7,886 nt of DNA from Methylomicrobium sp. (GTDB taxonomy: Bacteria > Pseudomonadota > Gammaproteobacteria > Methylococcales > Methylomonadaceae), in the NCBI GenBank assembly GCA_007135635.1, contig SLIO01000005.1:1-7886 (forward strand), read 5' to 3'. The position numbers were made by a program, and so were the translations under genes. This document shows, piece after piece, positions 1 to 5,556 of the stretch. Within the stretch, counting starts at the first letter, position 1; the number at the start of each line of letters is the position of its first letter. The notes beneath the pieces were generated by a model. It was not told where the DNA came from, searched no databases, and saw only the letters and a program-made list of their open reading frames with translations.

Positions 1-29
1 GAAAGCTCCTCGCCATCCATGGCTTCTAG

Positions 30-52
30 GCCCCGGCAGTCCTTGCCGGGGC
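30..52. repeat. GC-rich perfect hairpin, probable dispersed palindromic repeat fragment
   Basis: The arms at 30-38 and 44-52 are perfectly complementary over 9 bp (GCCCCGGCA against TGCCGGGGC) around a 5-nt loop. No T-run follows on either strand, so an intrinsic terminator is unlikely. Short GC-rich palindromes of this form usually occur as REP-like dispersed repeats. Copy number cannot be judged from one window, so calling it a repeat is inference. Confidence 0.45.
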
Positions 53-79
53 GACGCCAACTATTAACGCAAACATAGC

Positions 80-139
80 CTTTGAAAAGGGGGATTGAGG
101 GGGATTTATCTCCTCCTAGCCCCTCTTTTCAAAGAGGGG
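80..139. repeat. Imperfect inverted repeat, possible small non-autonomous (MITE/REP-like) element
   Basis: The left arm at 80-93 (CTTTGAAAAGGGGG) is nearly the reverse complement of 120-134 (CCCCTCTTTTCAAAG), with one inserted base. The right arm also folds on itself: 120-128 pairs with 131-139 over 9 bp. The G-rich tract after the left arm and the C/T-rich tract before the right arm give a partly complementary interior. From memory, sequences of this style are common interspersed repeats in many bacterial genomes, but that was not tested here. It lies just upstream of the DUF2283 gene and could affect its transcript. Confidence 0.5.
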
Positions 140-170
140 ACTGAATACTTACAGAGCGGTAGGTTTGAAA

Positions 171-356
171 ATGAACGATTCTAAAATGTCATACTTTCAA
201 GAAGAAGATATTTTGCATTTGGTAATATCAGATGAAAAGGAATTTGGTAGCGTTGAAGTAAGTCCAAACATTACTGCAGAGTTAAATAGCGAAGGCGAGC
301 TAATAGGCATCGAAATAATTGGAGCAAGTAAATTTTTGCGGGACTCTATATTATAA
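171..356 (+). CDS. DUF2283 family small protein
   Basis: A 61-residue protein matching the small DUF2283 family, whose biochemical role is unknown. The family pattern is visible: a start followed by Y-x-x-E-x-D-x-L-x-L (here SYFQEEDILHLVIS), an acidic middle, then a D/E-x-x-G-x-(L/I)-x-G-I-E-I-x-x-A-S-K ending (SEGELIGIEIIGASK). The ATG at 171 is preferred because GGTAGG lies at 158-163, 7 nt upstream. An in-frame TTG at 165 would add two residues. An ATG at 186 coincides with the usual family start but has no ribosome site. The gene is AT-rich (about one third GC by hand count), unlike the operon to the right, and is flanked by repeat fragments, which suggests acquired DNA. DUF2283 genes often sit beside a DUF4258 gene, but none is seen here. 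Confidence 0.75.
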   Translation: MNDSKMSYFQEEDILHLVISDEKEFGSVEVSPNITAELNSEGELIGIEIIGASKFLRDSIL

Positions 357-535
357 TCAACACAAGCAAAACTACTGCAGCTTTCTAAGAAAGTCGCATA
401 ACATAAGCGTCAACTCGGGCCCGCCAAAGCGGCGCGCCCATAAAAGTGCAATCCACGAGCCCTATGCCAAGCCTTCGTTCATCCTTCGACGTGTCTGACT
501 ACTAACCTTACGCTCTGAACCCAGTTATTCCTTTT
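357..535. other. Intergenic stretch without a convincing gene
   Basis: No supported coding region lies here. It contains a GC-rich imperfect hairpin at about 417-439 (GGGC-CCGC, loop CAAA, GCGG-bulge-GCCC) and a probable truncated dispersed repeat at 469-490. It separates the + strand DUF2283 gene from the 3' end of the minus-strand ATPase, so the two genes converge. No strong terminator for either was seen: the GC-rich hairpin has no adjacent T-run. Confidence 0.6.
469..490. repeat. Possible truncated copy of a common dispersed palindromic repeat
   Basis: The stretch beginning AAGCCTTCGTTC and ending CCTTCGAC resembles one half of a palindromic repeat seen in many bacterial genomes, whose other half carries a GAGCTTGTCGAAGG-type core. 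That second half is absent: unrelated sequence follows from 491. Recognition is from memory, and the copy number in this genome is unknown. Confidence 0.3.
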
Positions 536-1735
536 TTAACCGGTCGTGTCGGCTGGGCGTTTCCTTTTATTTTTTTGGTCTATCAATTTCATCATATTGA
601 TTAAGCTGATGGCTTGTACCGTTTCATTCATCGGATACGTTTCTTGTCCGGGATAGACCACAAAACTAGCCTCCGGCTCGATGTCGCTTTGCGCAAAATA
701 AAAGCCTTTCGCTAGGCTCGGCGCTTGATTGCGCTTGATTTCTATCGCCCAGGTTTTCTGGTCGGGAAAGGTGATGAGCAAATCACATTCGGCGCCGGCA
801 CTGGTTCGATAAAAACTGGCTTTGCTGTGCGGAGGCGCCATCGACAGGCAATTTTCAATCACAAAGCCTTCCCAGCTTTGCCCGCAAATGGGGTGGCCCA
901 GCAGTGTTTCTTTACCCGAAATACCCAACAGGGCATGCACAATCCCGCTATCGCGCACATAAGTCTTCGGCGATTTAATCAACCGTTTACCGGTATTACC
1001 GTGCCAAGGCTTCAGTCTCCGGACCAAGAGTAAATCAACCAGTAAATCCAAATACCGGCTCACAGTTTTGCCGTCCACTCCTAAGGAAGCCGCTAATTTG
1101 GCGGCATTCAACAATTCGCCTTGGTTGTGAGCCAGCATGGTCCAAAATCGGCGTAGCGTTTCTGCCGGAATGCGAGGACCCAGGCGGGGAATGTCTCGCT
1201 CCAGATAGGTGCGGATAAAATCCTGACGCCATTTCATGCTGATTGCATCCTGACTAGCTAATACACTGTCCGGAAACCCGCCGCGCAACCACAATAAATC
1301 CGTTGAAACATCGGCAAGTTCTAAAGCATCGAATGGCGTCAATTCCAAATAAGCAATGCGCCCGGCCAAGGTTTCACTGGATTGCTGCAATAAATCGATA
1401 GAGGCCGAACCCAATAACAAAAAGCGCCCGTAACGGCGCCCCTGCCTTCGACCTTGATCGATCAAGCCGCGCAAGCTCCGGAATAATCCAGGCGCACGTT
1501 GCAATTCATCCAGAATAACTAATTTATCCTGATGTTCAGAAAGATAGAGCTCAGCATTCTGAAGCTTGGCTTGATCAACTGTTGATTCAAGATCCAGATA
1601 AATCGCCGAATAGCGCTCTGCGATATCGAAGGCTAACGTGGTTTTGCCGGCTTTCCGGGGTCCCATCAGCGCCACAGCCGGATAAGCCGCCAAAAGTTGT
1701 TCGAGTTCGGATTGTAATCTTCGTGTAATCATCAT
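536..1735 (-). CDS. AAA_14 / DUF4143 family ATP-binding protein
   Basis: A complete 399-residue protein of the widespread ATPase family that pairs an N-terminal AAA_14 domain with a C-terminal DUF4143 domain. Visible motifs are Walker A GPRKAGKTTL (25-34), Walker B LVILDELQR (72-80, acidic D76/E77), a sensor-like GSAS (109-112), LAGR (123-126), and the family ERDIP motif (179-183). A helix-turn-helix-like stretch with SLGVDGKTVSRYL (217-229) follows. Near the end, ECDLL and IEIKR (D318, E332, K334) resemble a PD-(D/E)XK nuclease-type core, as noted for DUF4143 proteins; whether it cuts DNA is unknown. Length is typical and nothing looks broken. The start (adjacent ATG codons at 1735 and 1732) has no Shine-Dalgarno and sits inside an inverted repeat. 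The gene is separated from the lipid operon by 149 bp and is probably an independent accessory gene. Biological role is not established. Confidence 0.85.
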   Translation of the reverse strand: MMITRRLQSELEQLLAAYPAVALMGPRKAGKTTLAFDIAERYSAIYLDLESTVDQAKLQNAELYLSEHQDKLVILDELQRAPGLFRSLRGLIDQGRRQGRRYGRFLLLGSASIDLLQQSSETLAGRIAYLELTPFDALELADVSTDLLWLRGGFPDSVLASQDAISMKWRQDFIRTYLERDIPRLGPRIPAETLRRFWTMLAHNQGELLNAAKLAASLGVDGKTVSRYLDLLVDLLLVRRLKPWHGNTGKRLIKSPKTYVRDSGIVHALLGISGKETLLGHPICGQSWEGFVIENCLSMAPPHSKASFYRTSAGAECDLLITFPDQKTWAIEIKRNQAPSLAKGFYFAQSDIEPEASFVVYPGQETYPMNETVQAISLINMMKLIDQKNKRKRPADTTG

Positions 1736-1773
1736 TGCAATTATGGCATCTCATTCCGGAATTACAATGATGA
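1729..1773. promoter_or_regulatory. Inverted repeat over the ATPase start, candidate operator or RNA hairpin
   Basis: The arms 1729-1742 (TCATCATTGCAATT) and 1760-1773 (AATTACAATGATGA) are reverse complements at 13 of 14 positions, separated by 17 bp. The left arm contains both possible start codons of the ATPase and the right arm contains the candidate -35. A perfect 10-bp palindrome, ATTCCGGAAT, occupies 1753-1762 inside the structure. The symmetry fits an operator for a dimeric regulator or, if transcribed from further upstream, a hairpin hiding the start codon. Role is inferred. Confidence 0.4.
1740..1767 (-). promoter_or_regulatory. Candidate sigma70-type promoter for the ATPase gene
   Basis: On the minus strand, TTGTAA (1767-1762) could serve as -35 and CATAAT (1745-1740) as -10, with a 16-bp spacer. 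The -10 matches the consensus at 5 of 6 bases and the -35 at 4 of 6. Transcription would begin at about the start codons at 1735/1732, giving a leaderless or nearly leaderless mRNA, consistent with the missing Shine-Dalgarno. Prediction by eye only. Confidence 0.3.
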
Positions 1774-1838
1774 GTAAAAAACAGCACGCTTATTCCTCCC
1801 CTTGCCTGCACGTTTTCAACCCTTATACCAATAATCCT

Positions 1839-1879
1839 AAAAAAATAATCTAATAATTCAGGCGATTCTTTATCATTAG
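1839..1879 (-). terminator. Weak candidate intrinsic terminator of the lipid operon
   Basis: On the minus strand, CTAATGAT (1879-1872) can pair with ATTATTAG (1857-1850) over 8 bp, one pair being G-U, around a 14-nt loop. A run of seven T (1845-1839) follows shortly after. The stem is AT-rich and so weak. Its position, just after the stop of the last gene of the operon, supports the call. Confidence 0.3.
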
Positions 1880-1884
1880 AGCTT

Positions 1885-3192
1885 TCAATTCCTTTTCCCG
1901 CCGACCCTGCGAGATTTAGGAAAAACTACCGATATAGCCGTGCCTTCGCCGGGTTTGCTGCGGATTTTGAGTTTCCAGCCGAAACGATTGCAGAGCCGCT
2001 TGACGATCGTTAAGCCTAAGCCGTGACCGTTTTGACCGTCTTGAGCGCGATAGAAGGGCTCGAAAACCTGTTTGAGTTGTCTTTGTTCCATGCCGATACC
2101 GGTGTCTGCAATCGTGACGCGGTTTTCGTCGATCGTGATGCAAACCGTACCTACCCGGGTGTAGCTAAAAGCGTTGCGCAGTAAGTTAGTCAGCAAGATA
2201 CTCAAGACTTTTTCTGCAGCCGGAACAGACAACAAACAATTTTGTTCGATTTCGACACTGATTTTATCGTTGGTGACCGCCCTGCCGACTTGCTCGACCA
2301 GATTGCTCAGCAGATCGTTAATCAACACATCATCTTCAGGCAGCGGTGAAGATTCCTCGCGGGCCAGTAATAACAAGGTATCGATCAGGCCTTCCATGTC
2401 GCGTAACGTGCATTCTATCGTTTGCAACGACCGTTGTTCGTTCGGCTGATAATCCGAGCGTTTTTGCAGTAATGCCAAAGAGCTTTTGATAACGGCCAGA
2501 GGCGTTCTAAGTTCGTGGCTGGCATCGCGGGTAAAGTTGCGTTCGCGTTCGATAAACAACTCCAACCGCTCGGTAAAGTGATCCAAGGCATCGACCAGCT
2601 TTGCAACATCGCTGTCGGTAGTTTGTCGAAACTCGCTCAAATCCAGTTCGGCGAGTTCTTGTTTTTTGAAATCGAAACTTTCGACGATATGCGCGAGTGA
2701 AATCACCGGCGAGATCGCATCCCTCGACTGTCGATAGGACATCCAGGCGAACACGTAGATCAGAACCAACACCAAACTCAGCGGCACGACGCCAAAATAA
2801 AACGACAATGCGGCGACTTGCTGTTCATCGAAGACTAAATACAGTCGCGCATTGTCATTATCCTCGATATACACGATTGGCTGGCGTCCCTCGATTAAAG
2901 CGCGACTGAAACCGGGTTGCAGTGGTCGCAAGGCTCCAGGAACTTTTGAAAAATCACTATTGGAAGCCAAATAACCGCTCATATTGAGCGTATCGGGCGC
3001 GGGAAAATTTCGGTTTTGCCGGTAGCGTTCCCAAAAATGGCCGGCTTCGCCTTGCAAGGCTTCGCGAACCAGAACATCTTCGACAATTTTAGCGGCGGCA
3101 AATACACCCATCAGTGTTGCAACACTGATCAACAGAATCTGCAATAAAAACGCCTTAATCAGTTTGTATTGCAGACCTTGCTTGCTCATCAT
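1885..3192 (-). CDS. Membrane-bound sensor histidine kinase, last gene of the lipid operon
   Basis: A 435-residue two-component sensor kinase. The N-terminus has a membrane segment at about 12-34, a periplasmic region of roughly 95 residues, and a second membrane segment at about 129-152, followed by a HAMP-like linker. The kinase core is complete: H-box RDASHELRTPL with phospho-acceptor H226, N-box LLTNLLRNAFSYT (333-345), G1 DTGIGM (363-368), F-box FEPFYR (377-382) and G2 GHGLGL (389-394). It should autophosphorylate and pass phosphate to a response regulator. No regulator gene lies beside it: the next gene downstream is an unrelated ATPase and the preceding gene is a lipid-type enzyme. Its ATG overlaps the upstream stop (ATGA, 3189-3192), which implies translational coupling; an adjacent ATG at 3189 is an alternative start. 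The periplasmic domain was not recognised. The signal it senses is unknown, though membrane lipid state is a reasonable guess from context. Confidence 0.9.
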   Translation of the reverse strand: MMSKQGLQYKLIKAFLLQILLISVATLMGVFAAAKIVEDVLVREALQGEAGHFWERYRQNRNFPAPDTLNMSGYLASNSDFSKVPGALRPLQPGFSRALIEGRQPIVYIEDNDNARLYLVFDEQQVAALSFYFGVVPLSLVLVLIYVFAWMSYRQSRDAISPVISLAHIVESFDFKKQELAELDLSEFRQTTDSDVAKLVDALDHFTERLELFIERERNFTRDASHELRTPLAVIKSSLALLQKRSDYQPNEQRSLQTIECTLRDMEGLIDTLLLLAREESSPLPEDDVLINDLLSNLVEQVGRAVTNDKISVEIEQNCLLSVPAAEKVLSILLTNLLRNAFSYTRVGTVCITIDENRVTIADTGIGMEQRQLKQVFEPFYRAQDGQNGHGLGLTIVKRLCNRFGWKLKIRSKPGEGTAISVVFPKSRRVGGKRN

Positions 3193-5018
3193 TCACTCGG
3201 CCTGATAAAGCGGTAGTGCGCAACCAGCCATTCGTTACCGCCCCGGTATCCGAACAATTCGGCGCAAGCCATGAAAAACAGCCGCCAGCGTTGTCGCCAT
3301 ACAGGCGCTTGCTCCGGTCCGTAGGTTTCCGCAAAAATCCGGTCGATTTCGGACGGACGTCGGTCCATGTTGCTCAACCAGGCTTCGGAGGTTTTTTGAT
3401 AATGCGTGCCGGAAACATCCCATTGGCATTCTATCTTTAGCCGGTCTTGAAAATGCAATAGCGTATCGCGAGCCGGCATCAGTCCTCCGGTGAAAAAATA
3501 GCGTCCCATCCAATTATCGTCGCCTTCGGTTTCGAACGGATAAGCCAAATAACGGTGACAAAAAATATGCACGAACAGTTTGCCGCCGGGCTTCAACCAG
3601 CTAGCGATATTGTTCATCAAATGTCCGTAATTGCGCATATGTTCGAACATTTCCACCGAAACGACGCGATCGAACCACTCAGTCAATGATAAGCGATTCA
3701 CGTCGCAGGTAATTACATTGAGATTATGCAGCTCTCTTAGTCTTGCTTGTTCAAGGATATATTCGCGTTGACTATTCGAGTTCGAGATTGCCGTAATCGT
3801 ACTGCCGGGATAATGCTCTGCCATCCATAAAGTCAACGAACCCCATCCGCAACCCAACTCGAGTATTTGCTGACCGTTTGCCAATTCGGCCCTTTCGCAG
3901 GTCAGCCTTAGCATGCGTGCTTCGGCTTCATCGAGTGTTTGAGTCGTTTCATCCCAATAACAAGATGAATACTTCAGATGCTTACCCAGTGCATGGCGAT
4001 AAAAAGCCGCGGGGACTTCATAATGTTGGCGGTTTGCCGCATCGGTTTCTATCGCAATAGGGCTTTCCCGAAGGGTCTGTAGTAGTATTTTGTAACGCGC
4101 GCTTTGTTTTTCGACATCATTCGCGCATTCGTCTCTAAGTCGCTGCCTCAACAAATTTCGGATACCGATTCGCATCAGCGGATCGGGAATTAAACCTCGT
4201 TCGGCCAGTTCGATCGCATTCAAGATAGAAAATTGATTTTGCAGAGGCGAAGTTGATTTTGGATACCATGGCAAAAATTTGCTGGTGGTTTGTTGATAGC
4301 GACGGTAATCTTCACCGCGAGAACGCAAGGCTTGTTGTTCGGTATAGGGAATACCGGTTAGAAAATACAAAAAGCAGAACATCACGACCGGTGCGAGCCA
4401 TAGCCAGTATTGATACTCGCCTCCCCAACCCATCAGCGGGTAAGCGAACCAATGCAACCATTCGAAAAAATAATTCGGATGCCGGGAATAACGCCACCAA
4501 CCGGTTCGGCACGTCAACCCTCGATTATTGGGGTTTTTCCGAAATTCGGCCAATTGCCGGTCTGCCGTGGTTTCGCCCCATAAGGCCAAACAGGCAACCA
4601 GTAATGCGCAAAAAACCATAGCCGGATTGGGATCGCGGGTATGCGCGACCGCCCAAAACGGGAGGGACAACACCCAGATAAAACCGGCTTGTAGTAAAAA
4701 AAACTGCAAAAATCCGCTATCGGCCTTATTCTGCATCGCTGCCCGCATCGATTGGTAACGGCCGTCTTCCGGTTCTCCGAATACCCGTGCGGATAAATGA
4801 CTCCCCAAGCGTAAAAACCAAGCAAACGTCAATAAGGCTAAGCTGAGCTGTAAATATAGAGGTGCGGTTCCCGTAAGCGCATACCAAGGGCCTGCCAACA
4901 TCATACCGAAAGCCCAAACTACATCGACGATACCGGCATTTTTGTGGTTTTGCTGCCACACCCAGGCCATTAACATCGCAACAGTACTCAGTAACGCGAT
5001 TACGATTAAACTAAACAT
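3189..5018 (-). CDS. Fusion: DUF1295 membrane domain + coclaurine N-methyltransferase/CFA-like SAM methyltransferase
   Basis: A 609-residue protein joining two normally complete proteins. Residues 1-254 form a polytopic DUF1295 domain (steroid 5-alpha-reductase-like superfamily) with several hydrophobic helices, DVVWAFG (32-38), the signature WRYSRHPNYFFEW (175-187), and the usual ending RGEDYRRYQQTTSKFLPWYPK (234-254). After about eight residues comes a full-length SAM methyltransferase (about 263-609): KYSSCYW (349-355), SAM-binding ILELGCGWGS (385-394), VEMFEHM (455-461), LFVHIFCH (481-488) and RYFFTGG (506-512). The last three motifs resemble plant coclaurine N-methyltransferases, in which the two Glu and the His of E-M-F-E-H are functional; here these are E456, E459 and H460. 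Substrate is unknown; amine-containing or acyl lipids are possible. The ATG at 5018 is chosen over one at 5057 because TGGAGG lies 6 nt upstream. The start overlaps the DUF2878 stop by 8 bp. Confidence 0.88.
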   Translation of the reverse strand: MFSLIVIALLSTVAMLMAWVWQQNHKNAGIVDVVWAFGMMLAGPWYALTGTAPLYLQLSLALLTFAWFLRLGSHLSARVFGEPEDGRYQSMRAAMQNKADSGFLQFFLLQAGFIWVLSLPFWAVAHTRDPNPAMVFCALLVACLALWGETTADRQLAEFRKNPNNRGLTCRTGWWRYSRHPNYFFEWLHWFAYPLMGWGGEYQYWLWLAPVVMFCFLYFLTGIPYTEQQALRSRGEDYRRYQQTTSKFLPWYPKSTSPLQNQFSILNAIELAERGLIPDPLMRIGIRNLLRQRLRDECANDVEKQSARYKILLQTLRESPIAIETDAANRQHYEVPAAFYRHALGKHLKYSSCYWDETTQTLDEAEARMLRLTCERAELANGQQILELGCGWGSLTLWMAEHYPGSTITAISNSNSQREYILEQARLRELHNLNVITCDVNRLSLTEWFDRVVSVEMFEHMRNYGHLMNNIASWLKPGGKLFVHIFCHRYLAYPFETEGDDNWMGRYFFTGGLMPARDTLLHFQDRLKIECQWDVSGTHYQKTSEAWLSNMDRRPSEIDRIFAETYGPEQAPVWRQRWRLFFMACAELFGYRGGNEWLVAHYRFIRPSE

Positions 5019-5556
5019 GTTTTGCCTCCAGTGGATGGTATTTTTGTCTGATTTCACGCGCCATCCATAACAAAAGCGGTAGCGCCACTGCCCAACTCAA
5101 AGCCAGGCCGAATATCCACACTCCGGAGTTCTCAGTTATATTGAGCGCACCGAGTCTCGACGCCGCCCAGTAAGAAAACGGACACGTAATGCCGCCGAGC
5201 AATCCGGCCAACCAAAGACGCGATTGCAACCAAGCCAAAGAATGATTTAAGGTTAGGGCCAAACCGAACCACAGCAGCAATATCCATAGGGGTGCGTAAT
5301 CGGTATCCGGCCAAGGCGAAGCAAATTCGAGCCAACCGAGCCTAACCCAGGCGCTGTCTAAAATCATGCCAAGCGTCAACGCAGCCGGCACCAGGCGAAA
5401 ATCGCCGACAATATGAATCGCAGGTCGAGTATGCCACAGCCCGAACAGCACCAAAACAACCGGTGCCGGCCAATACTGGCTTGAAGCCGCCGACAAGACT
5501 GCGGCAAACCACAAGCCTTGCATCCAAGCCATGTTGATGAGGTTATTGCGGATCAT
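5011..5556 (-). CDS. DUF2878 family integral membrane protein
   Basis: A 181-residue, very hydrophobic protein with about five or six membrane segments (roughly 14-28, 31-47, 55-72, 88-109, 113-131, 145-165). It matches the DUF2878 family, visible in the NHSLAWL stretch (104-110) and the PFSYWAASRLGAL stretch (126-138), which echoes the conserved G-P-x-x-YWAG-x-RLGA pattern. Biochemical function is unknown; the family recurs next to CFA-like and DUF1365 genes, so a membrane role in the same lipid pathway is likely. The frame is open to 5613, but the ATG at 5556 is preferred because the residues before it look non-native (Cys/Pro-rich) and the family begins just before the first helix. An ATG at 5532 is a weaker option. 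This start overlaps the CFA-like gene by 14 bp, and the end overlaps the fusion gene by 8 bp. No strong ribosome site was seen, so reinitiation is likely. Confidence 0.82.
   Translation of the reverse strand: MIRNNLINMAWMQGLWFAAVLSAASSQYWPAPVVLVLFGLWHTRPAIHIVGDFRLVPAALTLGMILDSAWVRLGWLEFASPWPDTDYAPLWILLLWFGLALTLNHSLAWLQSRLWLAGLLGGITCPFSYWAASRLGALNITENSGVWIFGLALSWAVALPLLLWMAREIRQKYHPLEAKHV
5025..5030 (-). promoter_or_regulatory. Shine-Dalgarno fixing the start of the fusion gene
   Basis: On the minus strand, TGGAGG ends 6 nt before the ATG at 5018-5016, inside the last codons of DUF2878. It argues against the longer ATG at 5057 and indicates independent ribosome loading on the fusion cistron. 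Confidence 0.65.

Noticed and set aside
30..52. GC-rich hairpin as an intrinsic terminator of an upstream gene
   Set aside because: The stem is good, but no T-run follows it on either strand.
396..466. Possible integron attC site: GCATAAC followed by a GC-rich imperfect hairpin downstream of a small cassette-like gene
   Set aside because: The GCATAAC does not fit the RYYYAAC core exactly, no matching GTTRRRY core is found on the other side, and no cassette border precedes the DUF2283 gene.
4232..4257. Junction of DUF1295 and methyltransferase as an assembly frameshift or hidden stop
   Set aside because: The frame runs through both domains without a stop and both halves are full length in the same frame. 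No ribosome site plus start codon for a separate methyltransferase was evident near the junction. It remains listed as a check under the fusion finding.
4253..4621. Plus-strand open frame of 122 codons opposite the DUF1295 domain
   Set aside because: It is antisense to a motif-rich conserved region, has a low-complexity Arg-rich translation and no family resemblance.
5019..5057. Longer N-terminus for the DUF1295 fusion starting at ATG 5057
   Set aside because: The extra 13 residues are polar and unlike the family, they run deep into DUF2878, and TGGAGG sits exactly 6 nt before the ATG at 5018.
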